A stretch of DNA of 6,092 nucleotides, taken from the NCBI GenBank assembly GCA_002415465.1, contig DHYT01000120.1, forward strand, positions 24,416 to 30,507, in the 5' to 3' direction. The notes beneath the pieces are model-generated. The model did not search any database. It worked only from the letters and a program-made list of their open reading frames with translations, and was not told the origin of the DNA. Below, piece by piece: positions 1 to 5,718 of this stretch. Numbering within the stretch: the stretch's first letter is position 1; every line of letters begins with the position of its first letter. Both the position numbers and the translations under genes were made by a program. This stretch comes from Desulfobulbaceae bacterium UBA5123 (GTDB taxonomy: Bacteria > Desulfobacterota > Desulfobulbia > Desulfobulbales > UBA5123).

Positions 1-899
1 TCCTGGGGGGAAACGGGAAGGCGGTGTTTGATGCGGTGAGCCTCAACATCAGCGGTGATGTCTATTATAACGACGGCGATCTGGCCCGCTCGGTTCGCGA
101 GTATCGGCGGGGGCTGCGACTCGCCCCGGAGAGCGTGAATCTGCTCAACAGCCTGGGTGTGGTGCTGGTGCAGATGAACCGTTATCGGGCCGCGATCCCG
201 CTTTTCGAGAAGGCGGCGGCCCTGGATGGCGCCGATTTTATGGCCCCCTTCAATCTGGGTTTTGCCTATCTTGAGCAGGGGAGGCCCGCGGCGGCGGTTG
301 TCGCCTTTGAAAAGGCGCTGGCCATCGATGGCTCGCACGCGGATCTGTTGTTCTGGCTGGGGCGGCTGTATTGTCGGCTGGGGCGTCACGCCGAGGCGGG
401 GCGTTTGCTGGAGCGGGCCATGGCCGGGCAGGAGGCGACGGCGCCGCTGCTTGGCGCCCTGGCCGAGGCGTATCAGGGGGAGGGGCGCAACCGGGAGGCG
501 ATTGTGCTGCTGGAGCGGGCGGCCCGACTCAACCCCCGCGACGCCGGGGTGTTGAGCCTGCTCGGGGAGCTGTATCACGACGAGGGCGAGGGAAGCGAGG
601 TCGCGCTCTCGCTTTGCCGGCAGGCGGTGGGGCTTGATGACACCGCCTGGCAGCCTTGGTGCCGTCTGGGGCGGGTGCAGTATCATCTGGGCGACAAGGC
701 CGGTGCCGGCGAGTCCCTGCGGCAGTGTTTGCTGCTCGATCGGGAAAACGTAACCGCCCTGTATCTTCTTGGCTGCATTTGTCGCGATGACGGGCGTTGG
801 CGGCAGGCGCGGCGGCTGTTTGAAAGGGTGTTGCGGCGGCATCCCGGGCACGACAAGGCGGCAGCGGCGCTGGCGAAGCTGCGGGGCGCGGCGCGGTAA
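1..899 (+). CDS. TPR-repeat protein, C-terminal part (5' end outside window)
   Basis: The frame is open from the left edge to the TAA at 897-899, so this is a 3' partial gene. A GTG at 24 is the first possible internal start, but sensible coding sequence (LGGNGKAVFDAVSLN) continues upstream of it, so I do not take it as the true start. Counting from that GTG, residues 7 to about 275 form about eight consecutive 34-residue tetratricopeptide repeats, with the usual small and aromatic positions (for example NSLGVVL, FNLGFAYLEQG, ALAEAYQGEGR, YLLGCICRDDGR). TPR arrays form right-handed superhelices that bind protein partners. There is no transmembrane segment or signal peptide in the visible part. 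The opening text resembles the junction after a GGDEF domain in TPR-tailed diguanylate cyclases as I recall them; this is inference, since no GGDEF motif is in the window. It ends 40 nt before the LOG-family gene and may be cotranscribed with it. The partner is unknown. Confidence 0.85.
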   Translation, partial: LGGNGKAVFDAVSLNISGDVYYNDGDLARSVREYRRGLRLAPESVNLLNSLGVVLVQMNRYRAAIPLFEKAAALDGADFMAPFNLGFAYLEQGRPAAAVVAFEKALAIDGSHADLLFWLGRLYCRLGRHAEAGRLLERAMAGQEATAPLLGALAEAYQGEGRNREAIVLLERAARLNPRDAGVLSLLGELYHDEGEGSEVALSLCRQAVGLDDTAWQPWCRLGRVQYHLGDKAGAGESLRQCLLLDRENVTALYLLGCICRDDGRWRQARRLFERVLRRHPGHDKAAAALAKLRGAAR

Positions 900-939
900 G
901 GAAACTAGCCCCCCATTGGGGGTGGCGTGGAGAAGGGAT

Positions 940-1614
940 ATGCAATCCAAGGTAGTTGACGAGCGGCACCAGTATTCGCTGGAGAATTTTAATGTCGGGG
1001 ATTCCTGGCGTCTCTTCCGCATCATGTCCGAATTCGTGGACGGATTCGATACCCTCTCCAGCGTGCAGAAGCCGGCGGTCTCTTTCTTCGGCTCGGCCCG
1101 CATCCGCCCCGAGGATCCTTACTACAAGCTCACCGATCGGATTGCCGCCGATCTTGCCGAGGCGGGGTACGCCATCATCACCGGGGGCGGGCCTGGGGTC
1201 ATGGCGGCGGCCAACAAGGGGGCGGCGGTGGCCGAGGGGGTTTCCATCGGTCTCAATATCAATCTGCCGTTCGAGCAGGAGCCGAATCCCTTTGCCAACA
1301 TGCCCCTCGATTTCAAGTATTTCTTTGTCCGCAAGGTCATGTTCATCAAGTACGCCATGGCCTTTATCTGTCTGCCCGGCGGTTTTGGCACCCTTGACGA
1401 GCTTTTCGAGGCGCTGACCCTCATGCAGACCAGGCGGATCAAATCCTTCCCCGTTGTGCTGGTCGGAACCGAGTTCTGGTCGGGGTTGCTTGAGTGGATG
1501 CGCGAGAAGCAGGTCGGCGCCGGGTATCTGCGCAAGGATGACATGTTTTTGTTTTCACTGATGGATGATCCCGAAGAGATCGTGCACCATATCAAGCGTA
1601 CCGTGGTTCTCTGA
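940..1614 (+). CDS. LOG-family protein (TIGR00730-like), putative nucleotide 5'-monophosphate phosphoribohydrolase
   Basis: This is a 224-residue Rossmann-like protein of the LOG family, often mislabelled lysine decarboxylase. Characterised members hydrolyse the N-glycosidic bond of (cytokinin) nucleotide 5'-monophosphates, releasing a free base and ribose 5-phosphate. Visible signatures are SFFGSAR near residue 50, GGGPGVM at 82-88, an Arg-Lys pair in FFVRKVMF (R131, K132), and the diagnostic PGGxGTxxE as PGGFGTLDE at 146-154, whose E154 is the expected catalytic glutamate. The length and the N-terminal extension before the Rossmann core (residues 1 to about 45) fit the longer bacterial subgroup. 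I chose the ATG at 940 because GGAG at 929-932 lies 7 nt upstream; an in-frame GTG at 922 would add only six residues. Starting at the far-upstream ATG (769) would force a 131-bp overlap with the TPR gene. The natural substrate in this organism cannot be read from sequence; a nucleotide salvage or clearance role is inference. Confidence 0.9.
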   Translation: MQSKVVDERHQYSLENFNVGDSWRLFRIMSEFVDGFDTLSSVQKPAVSFFGSARIRPEDPYYKLTDRIAADLAEAGYAIITGGGPGVMAAANKGAAVAEGVSIGLNINLPFEQEPNPFANMPLDFKYFFVRKVMFIKYAMAFICLPGGFGTLDELFEALTLMQTRRIKSFPVVLVGTEFWSGLLEWMREKQVGAGYLRKDDMFLFSLMDDPEEIVHHIKRTVVL

Positions 1615-1916
1615 TCGCTGTAGGCCCGTGGTTGTTGTTCCTCTCTTGCGCATGCGGTAACCGGGGCGTTCTCTCCTGACAGTCGTTGTCCGCCGTTTTC
1701 GATTCGTTCATGCAAATATTTCCCCATCACGATGTTGCCGTCGGTCCGTTTTTCTGGTTCCAATCTTTTATTTTTCCCCCACTCTCCACCACCGCAATCC
1801 CTTGCCCGTGAATATATCCCATGTGGTGTGTCGTGTTGTTCATCGGCACACAATATGATGTGTTTTTGCCGGATCTTGAGGTGTATTTGCTGTCGCGTTG
1901 AGACATGGATTTTTCC
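1615..1916. other. Non-coding gap between the LOG gene and the mraZ promoter
   Basis: No convincing gene is present on either strand. The + strand is pyrimidine-rich and has a higher AT content than the flanking genes. No classical intrinsic terminator (GC stem followed directly by a T run) was found after the LOG stop. A perfect 8-bp palindrome CGCATGCG (1649-1656) and a weak bulged pairing of 1624-1633 with 1659-1667 lack a T tract. A more noticeable element is a hairpin of 8 bp including one G-T pair (1826-1833 with 1844-1851). It partly overlaps an imperfect 16-bp palindrome CACAnnATATnnTGTG at 1847-1862. Both lie about 55-90 bp upstream of the mraZ -35 box, where an activator or repressor could bind. 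Their function is unknown. Confidence 0.6.
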
Positions 1917-1945
1917 TTGACACCGGCCTGTCTCCCCCATATAAA
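1917..1945 (+). promoter_or_regulatory. sigma70-type promoter of the mraZ/dcw operon
   Basis: A perfect -35 hexamer TTGACA (1917-1922) is separated by 17 bp from TATAAA (1940-1945), which matches five of six positions of the -10 consensus. Transcription would start near 1952, giving a leader of about 44 nt before mraZ. It is the only strong promoter-like sequence I see in the gap. The following genes are so tightly packed that it probably serves the whole mraZ-murE run. The MraZ-box-like repeats start only a few bases beyond the predicted start site, so a bound MraZ would block initiation or promoter escape. Confidence 0.8.
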
Positions 1946-1954
1946 GAACGTATG

Positions 1955-1989
1955 GTGGTGCAAAGTGGTTCAAAAAGGTTTTTGGGGGC
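1955..1989 (+). promoter_or_regulatory. MraZ-box array (10-bp direct repeats)
   Basis: GTGGT occurs at 1955-1959 and again at 1965-1969, followed in exactly the same 10-bp phase by the degenerate AAGGT (1975-1979) and GGGGC (1985-1989). The first two units extend to GTGGTGCAAA and GTGGTTCAAA. MraZ is a ring-forming AbrB-like factor known to bind short G-rich repeats (TGGGN in E. coli, GTGG-type in other bacteria) spaced by one helical turn ahead of its own gene, and this array has that architecture and location. The first two units are strong; the third and fourth are weak. The fourth coincides with the G-run that is the only ribosome-binding candidate for mraZ. Autoregulation is inferred from family behaviour. 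Confidence 0.75.
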
Positions 1990-1995
1990 TGGATC

Positions 1996-2472
1996 GTGAG
2001 TGACGGTGCGGGAGCAAGCCGAGTAAGTCATTTTCGCGGCCGGTCGGAGCACGCTCTTGACAGCAAGGGGCGGTTGAATATTCCGACCAGGTTTCGGGAT
2101 GTCTTGCGTCGTCAGTACGACGAGCGACTGATGGTCGCGCCCTGGCACAACTGTCTCCGCGCCTATCCGCTGCCGCAGTGGGAGGAACTCGAGATGACCC
2201 TGCGGGCGGAGGGCAAGACCCAGCCGCAGATGATCAAGCTGCTGCGTTTTCTGGTCGGCGGGGTGGTGGACTGTCCCCTGGACAAGCAGGGGCGGGTTCT
2301 GCTGCCGCCAGGTTTGCGCGCCGGTTGCGAGGTGGACAAGGATGTGGTGGTCAGTGGCATGATCACCTACTTCGAGATATGGGACAAATCGGTCTGGGAG
2401 AGGGAGAATCGGCCGGCCGAGGAGGATTTCCAGGCTTTTGAGCAGATCATGATTCAGTCCGGGTTGATGTAG
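1996..2472 (+). CDS. mraZ: Transcriptional regulator MraZ
   Basis: MraZ is a DNA-binding regulator of the dcw operon and the usual first gene of that cluster. The 158-residue product has two tandem AbrB/SpoVT-like (swapped-hairpin) half-domains, each with its signature: DSKGR at residues 22-26 inside a FRGR...LDSKGRLNIP stretch, and DKQGR at 96-100 inside CPLDKQGRVLLP. These conserved D-x-x-G-R loops carry the DNA-contacting arginines. The length is slightly above the roughly 140-150 residues usual for the family because of a short N-terminal lead and a charged C-terminal tail. The start is GTG at 1996; the only ribosome-binding candidate is the G-run at 1984-1988, 7 nt upstream, which is not a strong Shine-Dalgarno. 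rsmH follows 3 nt after the stop. The phased GTGG repeats in its leader suggest autoregulation. Confidence 0.96.
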   Translation: MSDGAGASRVSHFRGRSEHALDSKGRLNIPTRFRDVLRRQYDERLMVAPWHNCLRAYPLPQWEELEMTLRAEGKTQPQMIKLLRFLVGGVVDCPLDKQGRVLLPPGLRAGCEVDKDVVVSGMITYFEIWDKSVWERENRPAEEDFQAFEQIMIQSGLM

Positions 2473-2475
2473 CGC

Positions 2476-3372
2476 ATGGATGCCCGGCATCAACCGGTTC
2501 TGCTGGCCGAGGTGCTAGAATGGCTGGCGCCGCGGGATGGCGGCATCTATGTGGATGGGAATCTCGGTTTGGGCGGGCACTCGGCAAAGATCCTCGAGAT
2601 GAGCGCGCCCCACGGCAGACTGGTAGCCTTTGACTGGGACGCGGCGGCAATGGCCATCGCCAGGGAGCGGTTGGCGGATTTCGGTGACAGGGTGCATTTT
2701 GTCAGACGGAATTTCGCGGTGATAAGCGATACGCTGGCGGAACTGGGGATCGCAAAGGTGGACGGCATCCTGCTCGACCTGGGCCTCTCCTCGTTGCAGC
2801 TGGACGAGAGTGGGCGCGGCTTTACCTTCAAGGGCAGCGAGCCGCTGGATATGCGCATGGATGACCGTGGCGGGAGGACGGCGGCCGATCTGCTGAACAC
2901 CGCCGGTCAGGATGAGCTGGCCGATATTTTCTATTACTACGGTGAAGAGCGGCAGGCCCGGCCCATCGCGGCCCGGATCGTCGAGGCGCGGCGGAGCGAG
3001 CCCTTTGTCGTCACCGAGCAGTTGGTGCGGGTCGTGGAGTGGGCGGTGCCGAAGCGTTTTCATCCCAAGAAGATTCATGTCGCCACCAAGGTGTTTCAGG
3101 CCCTCAGGATTGCCGTGAACGGGGAGCTTGAGAATCTGGCGCGGGTCCTTGCGGATGGGGCCGGGCTTCTGGCGCCTGGTGGCCGGTTCTGTATCATTTC
3201 TTTTCATTCGTTGGAAGATCGTCTTGTCAAGCAGGCCTTTCATGATAACCCGGCCTTGCGGGTTTTGACCCGGAAGCCGATCGTCGCCGGGGCAGCGGAA
3301 CTGGCGGCCAATCCGCGCGCGCGGAGCGCCAAGCTCCGGGTCGCAGAGGTGGGGAGGGGGGGCAATGATTAA
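2476..3372 (+). CDS. rsmH: 16S rRNA (cytosine(1402)-N(4))-methyltransferase RsmH
   Basis: RsmH (formerly MraW) transfers a methyl group from S-adenosylmethionine to N4 of C1402 of 16S rRNA, in the decoding centre of the small subunit. The 298-residue product carries the family signatures in order: HQPVLLAEVL near the N-terminus, the SAM-binding motif VDGNLGLGGHS at 26-36, LDLGLSSLQLD, RGFTF, PLDMRMD, YGEERQARPIA, VFQALRIAVN, IISFHSLEDRLVK, and the C-terminal NPRARSAKLRVAE. The length is close to the usual 300-315. One mild oddity is Asn29, where the SAM motif commonly has Thr (DGTxGxGGHS). The ATG at 2476 has no recognisable Shine-Dalgarno and lies 3 nt after the mraZ stop, which suggests translational coupling to mraZ. 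Its last 8 nt overlap the start of ftsL. Confidence 0.97.
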   Translation: MDARHQPVLLAEVLEWLAPRDGGIYVDGNLGLGGHSAKILEMSAPHGRLVAFDWDAAAMAIARERLADFGDRVHFVRRNFAVISDTLAELGIAKVDGILLDLGLSSLQLDESGRGFTFKGSEPLDMRMDDRGGRTAADLLNTAGQDELADIFYYYGEERQARPIAARIVEARRSEPFVVTEQLVRVVEWAVPKRFHPKKIHVATKVFQALRIAVNGELENLARVLADGAGLLAPGGRFCIISFHSLEDRLVKQAFHDNPALRVLTRKPIVAGAAELAANPRARSAKLRVAEVGRGGND

Positions 3373-3715
3373 GGATTATTCCGGGCGGTATTCGTCGGTG
3401 GGGCGGCGGCAGAAGGTGCGGCGTCGTGGTGGCGCGGTGGCGCGCACGGACAGCGGTTTGCTGTGGAAGGCGATCGGCGTGTTTGCCTCCTTTGCCGCCG
3501 TGGTCGGTGTCGCGGCGAGTCTCTGGCTTGGCTGGCAGATCGACAGCGGGCTGGGCGAGTTGGGCGCCGCCCGCGAGTTGCGGCATGAGGCGACCCTGCG
3601 CAACACCACCCTCCTTGCCAGCAGGGATGTCCTGCGCAGCCGCAAGCAGATCGAGGCGTCGGCGGCCCGGCTGGGGCTGTATGCGCCGGCCGCGCAGCAA
3701 GTGCGGAAGCCTTAG
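3365..3715 (+). CDS. ftsL: Cell division protein FtsL-like
   Basis: This is a small bitopic membrane protein of 116 residues in the ftsL position between rsmH and ftsI. It has a basic cytoplasmic N-terminus (residues 8-27, rich in Arg and Lys), one membrane segment at about 36-57, and a periplasmic segment (about 60-105) with charged, heptad-like spacing that ends in a LGLYAP-type motif, as is common at FtsL C-termini. FtsL forms a coiled-coil subcomplex with FtsB and FtsQ and helps activate the FtsW-FtsI septal synthase. FtsL sequences diverge strongly, so this call rests on topology, size and position more than on residue identity. The ATG at 3365 has a strong GGAGGG (3353-3358) 6 nt upstream and overlaps the rsmH end by 8 nt. 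The ftsI gene begins 12 nt after its stop. Confidence 0.85.
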   Translation: MIKDYSGRYSSVGRRQKVRRRGGAVARTDSGLLWKAIGVFASFAAVVGVAASLWLGWQIDSGLGELGAARELRHEATLRNTTLLASRDVLRSRKQIEASAARLGLYAPAAQQVRKP

Positions 3716-3727
3716 TAGGGCTTATGG

Positions 3728-5713
3728 ATGAGAAGGGAGCAGCAAAAAATCGTCAGGCGGGGCTGGTTGATCATCGGCGTGGTGCTGGCGGTCGCCGTTT
3801 TGGTGACGCTGCTGGTTTTGGCGCGCCTGGGCGTGTTCGATGACCGGGATGAGGCTGCGGGCGGCGATAAGGGGTTGTCGCCGGTTGTTTCGGTGGTCGG
3901 GCGCAAGGGTATCTATGACCGCAACAGTCAGGAGTTGGCGGTCAGTTTTCGGCAGACGTCGGTTTACGCAAGGCCTCTGGAGATTGTCGATATCGAGGCA
4001 ACGGCGCGGGACATCGCAGCCGTGCTGAAGATGGACAAGCAGGAATTGCAGTCCTTGTTGAAGGTGGAGCGCAGTTTTGTCTGGCTTGGACGTGAGTTGT
4101 CCGCGGACCAGGCTGAAAAGATCCTCGGTCTCGGTATTCCGGGGATTTACGGGATTGACGAAATGCATCGATTCTACCCGCACAGCCAGATCGCAGCGCC
4201 GGTGCTCGGCTTTGTCAAGGATGACCAGGGGTTGGCCGGCATCGAGTTCCAGTACGACAATGTCTTGCGCGGCATCGTCGGCAAGGATGCGGATCTTGCC
4301 GGGGCCGGCATGAAGGCAAAGGGAGGCGCCGAGGAAAGCGGCGCGGATCTGATCCTCAGCCTCGATATCTCCCTCCAGTCCACGCTGGAAAAGCGGCTTG
4401 ACGCGGTGATAAAGGGCGCGCAGGCGACCTCCGGGGTGGCGGTGGTCATGGATGCGAAGACCGGCGCCGTATTGGCCCTGGCCAGTCTGCCGGCGTATGA
4501 TCCCAACAGCTATTGGGCCTTTGACGCAACCGAGCGGCGGAATCGGGCGGTGATCGATCCGGTTTTCGACGGCGGTATCTGCAGTTTCTTCAAGGCCGCC
4601 GCCGCCTACGACCAGCAGGGCGAGATCGCGGCAACCGAGGATGAGGAGGGTGGCGGCCAGTGGCTGCAGGCCGATGACGGCGTCTTTGTCAGTGGGAATC
4701 TGGGCCGGGTTGGCGAGGTGGCGGTCGGAAACAAGGTCTGGCAGGGTTTTGTCGACAGATTGGCGCTTCGCGCCGGTTCCGGGGTGGATCTGCCGGGCGA
4801 CCAGGCGGCCGCCGGCGAGCGGCGGTTCTGTGTGGGCGAAGCTACGGCCGCCACCTCGGCCATGGATCTGTTGACCGCGTTTGCCAGAACCATGAACGGC
4901 GGGGTGCTGGTGAAGCCGCGTCTGTTGGCGGGGGTCAGGCCGACGGGCGGAGAGTGGACGCTCTCCGGCGCCAGCGCCGATGGGGCGGTGAAATTCCGCG
5001 CCGGGCTCGCCTCGGCATTGAGCGACATCCTTGGGCGCAAGGTGGGGAAGCGGCAGGAATTGATTGTTGAGTCGCGGCTTGCCGAGCAACTGGTCGAAAG
5101 CCATTCCCCGACGCAAGGGCGGGAGGCCGCGGGGATCACCGAGGCGGCCCCGCCGGTGGCTGCCCAGCCGGTGGCCGCCACGGCGGTGGATGCCACGGCG
5201 GACGCTGCCGCGGCGGACGCAGCCGCCGATGGGCAGGACGCGCCCGAGGCCGAGGTTGTTCGTTACTATGCAACCATGCTTGGGATGGTGGCTGACAGCC
5301 AATCGAATCTGGTCATGGTGGCGTCGTTGACCGGCAGCCGTTTTGACGCCGCCGCACCGTCGCCTCTTGCCGAACTGGGGCGTGAGATATTGTCGACAGC
5401 CGCCGGGCTGGGGCAGGTGAAGGCCGACCGGACGGCGGAGCGGTCGTCGGCAAAAAGCAAGGGCATGTATGACGCCTGGATGGAACAGCAGCAAGAACCG
5501 GCGGAGCAGCAGTCGGTTGCCCCCAGTCACGCGGCTGGAGTGATGCCCGACGTGGGCGGGCAAAGTCTCCGCAAGGCGTTACAGACCCTGCAGCCGCACG
5601 GATTGCCGGTGCGGGTCCGGGGCAACGGGAGGGTGGTCGCCCAGAAGCCTACGGCCGGTGCGGCCTTGAAGGGCGCGCGGGAGATCACCCTCATGCTTAA
5701 ATTGGAGCAATAG
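3728..5713 (+). CDS. ftsI: Division class B PBP, FtsI-like with PASTA domain and degenerate transpeptidase motifs
   Basis: FtsI (PBP3) cross-links septal peptidoglycan in the periplasm as FtsW's partner. This 661-residue protein has a membrane anchor at about 12-34, a PBP dimerisation domain (GIYDRN near 61, RFYP at 148-151, GLAGIEFQYD at 168-177), a transpeptidase-like domain (about 230-550, starting with MDAKTGAVLALAS at 241) and one PASTA domain at 606-661. Catalytic motifs: SxxK is present as SFFK (Ser286, Lys289) and SxN as SGN (Ser322-Asn324). No KTG is found where expected; the best-aligned position is AGITEA with I470-T471-E472, 184 residues after the serine (about 187 in E. coli PBP3). 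It is followed by an Ala-rich insert (473-509). The usual EPG before the serine is missing, SxxK to SxN is shortened to 36 residues (about 52 in E. coli), and RG/DRxG of the dimerisation domain reads RK/DRNS. The frame is intact. The ATG at 3728 has TAGGG 7 nt upstream. The family assignment is firm; catalytic competence is doubtful. Confidence 0.9.
   Translation: MRREQQKIVRRGWLIIGVVLAVAVLVTLLVLARLGVFDDRDEAAGGDKGLSPVVSVVGRKGIYDRNSQELAVSFRQTSVYARPLEIVDIEATARDIAAVLKMDKQELQSLLKVERSFVWLGRELSADQAEKILGLGIPGIYGIDEMHRFYPHSQIAAPVLGFVKDDQGLAGIEFQYDNVLRGIVGKDADLAGAGMKAKGGAEESGADLILSLDISLQSTLEKRLDAVIKGAQATSGVAVVMDAKTGAVLALASLPAYDPNSYWAFDATERRNRAVIDPVFDGGICSFFKAAAAYDQQGEIAATEDEEGGGQWLQADDGVFVSGNLGRVGEVAVGNKVWQGFVDRLALRAGSGVDLPGDQAAAGERRFCVGEATAATSAMDLLTAFARTMNGGVLVKPRLLAGVRPTGGEWTLSGASADGAVKFRAGLASALSDILGRKVGKRQELIVESRLAEQLVESHSPTQGREAAGITEAAPPVAAQPVAATAVDATADAAAADAAADGQDAPEAEVVRYYATMLGMVADSQSNLVMVASLTGSRFDAAAPSPLAELGREILSTAAGLGQVKADRTAERSSAKSKGMYDAWMEQQQEPAEQQSVAPSHAAGVMPDVGGQSLRKALQTLQPHGLPVRVRGNGRVVAQKPTAGAALKGAREITLMLKLEQ
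5177..5221 (+). repeat. Three imperfect 15-bp tandem repeats within ftsI
   Basis: GCCACGGCGGTGGAT (5177-5191), GCCACGGCGGACGCT (5192-5206) and GCCGCGGCGGACGCA (5207-5221) follow each other directly and in frame, encoding ATAVD, ATADA and AAADA. A decayed fourth unit may begin at 5222. They make up the core of an Ala-rich low-complexity insert right after the degenerate KTG position of the FtsI-like protein. The unit is a whole number of codons, so copy number can change without a frameshift; slippage or duplication is the likely origin. Confidence 0.75.
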
Positions 5714-5718
5714 CCTTG

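Noticed and set aside
909..922. CCCCC-ATT-GGGGG inverted repeat between the TPR and LOG genes as a terminator
   Set aside because: The 5-bp stem with a 3-nt loop has no T tract behind it and lies 17 nt before the LOG start. A terminator is not supported, and any effect on translation is unproven.
769..939. Longer N-terminus of the LOG protein starting at the ATG at 769
   Set aside because: It would overlap the TPR gene by 131 bp and adds a Gly/Arg/Cys-rich stretch without family similarity. The ATG at 940 has a suitable ribosome-binding site.
1649..1667. CGCATGCG palindrome and the weak pairing around it as an intrinsic terminator for the LOG gene
   Set aside because: The pairing is short or bulged and is not followed by a run of T residues.
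1732..1920. A 62-codon + strand open frame in the intergenic gap
   Set aside because: It has no ribosome-binding site, a Cys-, Ser- and Pro-rich translation unlike its neighbours, and it ends within the -35 box of the mraZ promoter.
1122..1973. Long - strand open frames across the LOG 3' end and the gap (also 1840-2493 and 1727-1963)
   Set aside because: They run antisense through LOG or mraZ coding sequence or low-complexity gap sequence. They show no recognisable motif and no good ribosome-binding site.
4448..4465. A KTG tripeptide (K244-T245-G246) in the FtsI-like protein
   Set aside because: It lies before the SxxK serine, in the MDAKTGAVLALAS strand that opens the transpeptidase domain. 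Many PBPs have a similar TG there, and it is not the catalytic KTG, which follows SxN.
3722..5563. A 613-codon open frame on the - strand opposite ftsI
   Set aside because: It lies almost wholly antisense to a gene with clear family motifs. Its translation is His-, Arg-, Gly- and Pro-rich without domains, as expected from the complementary strand of GC-rich codons.
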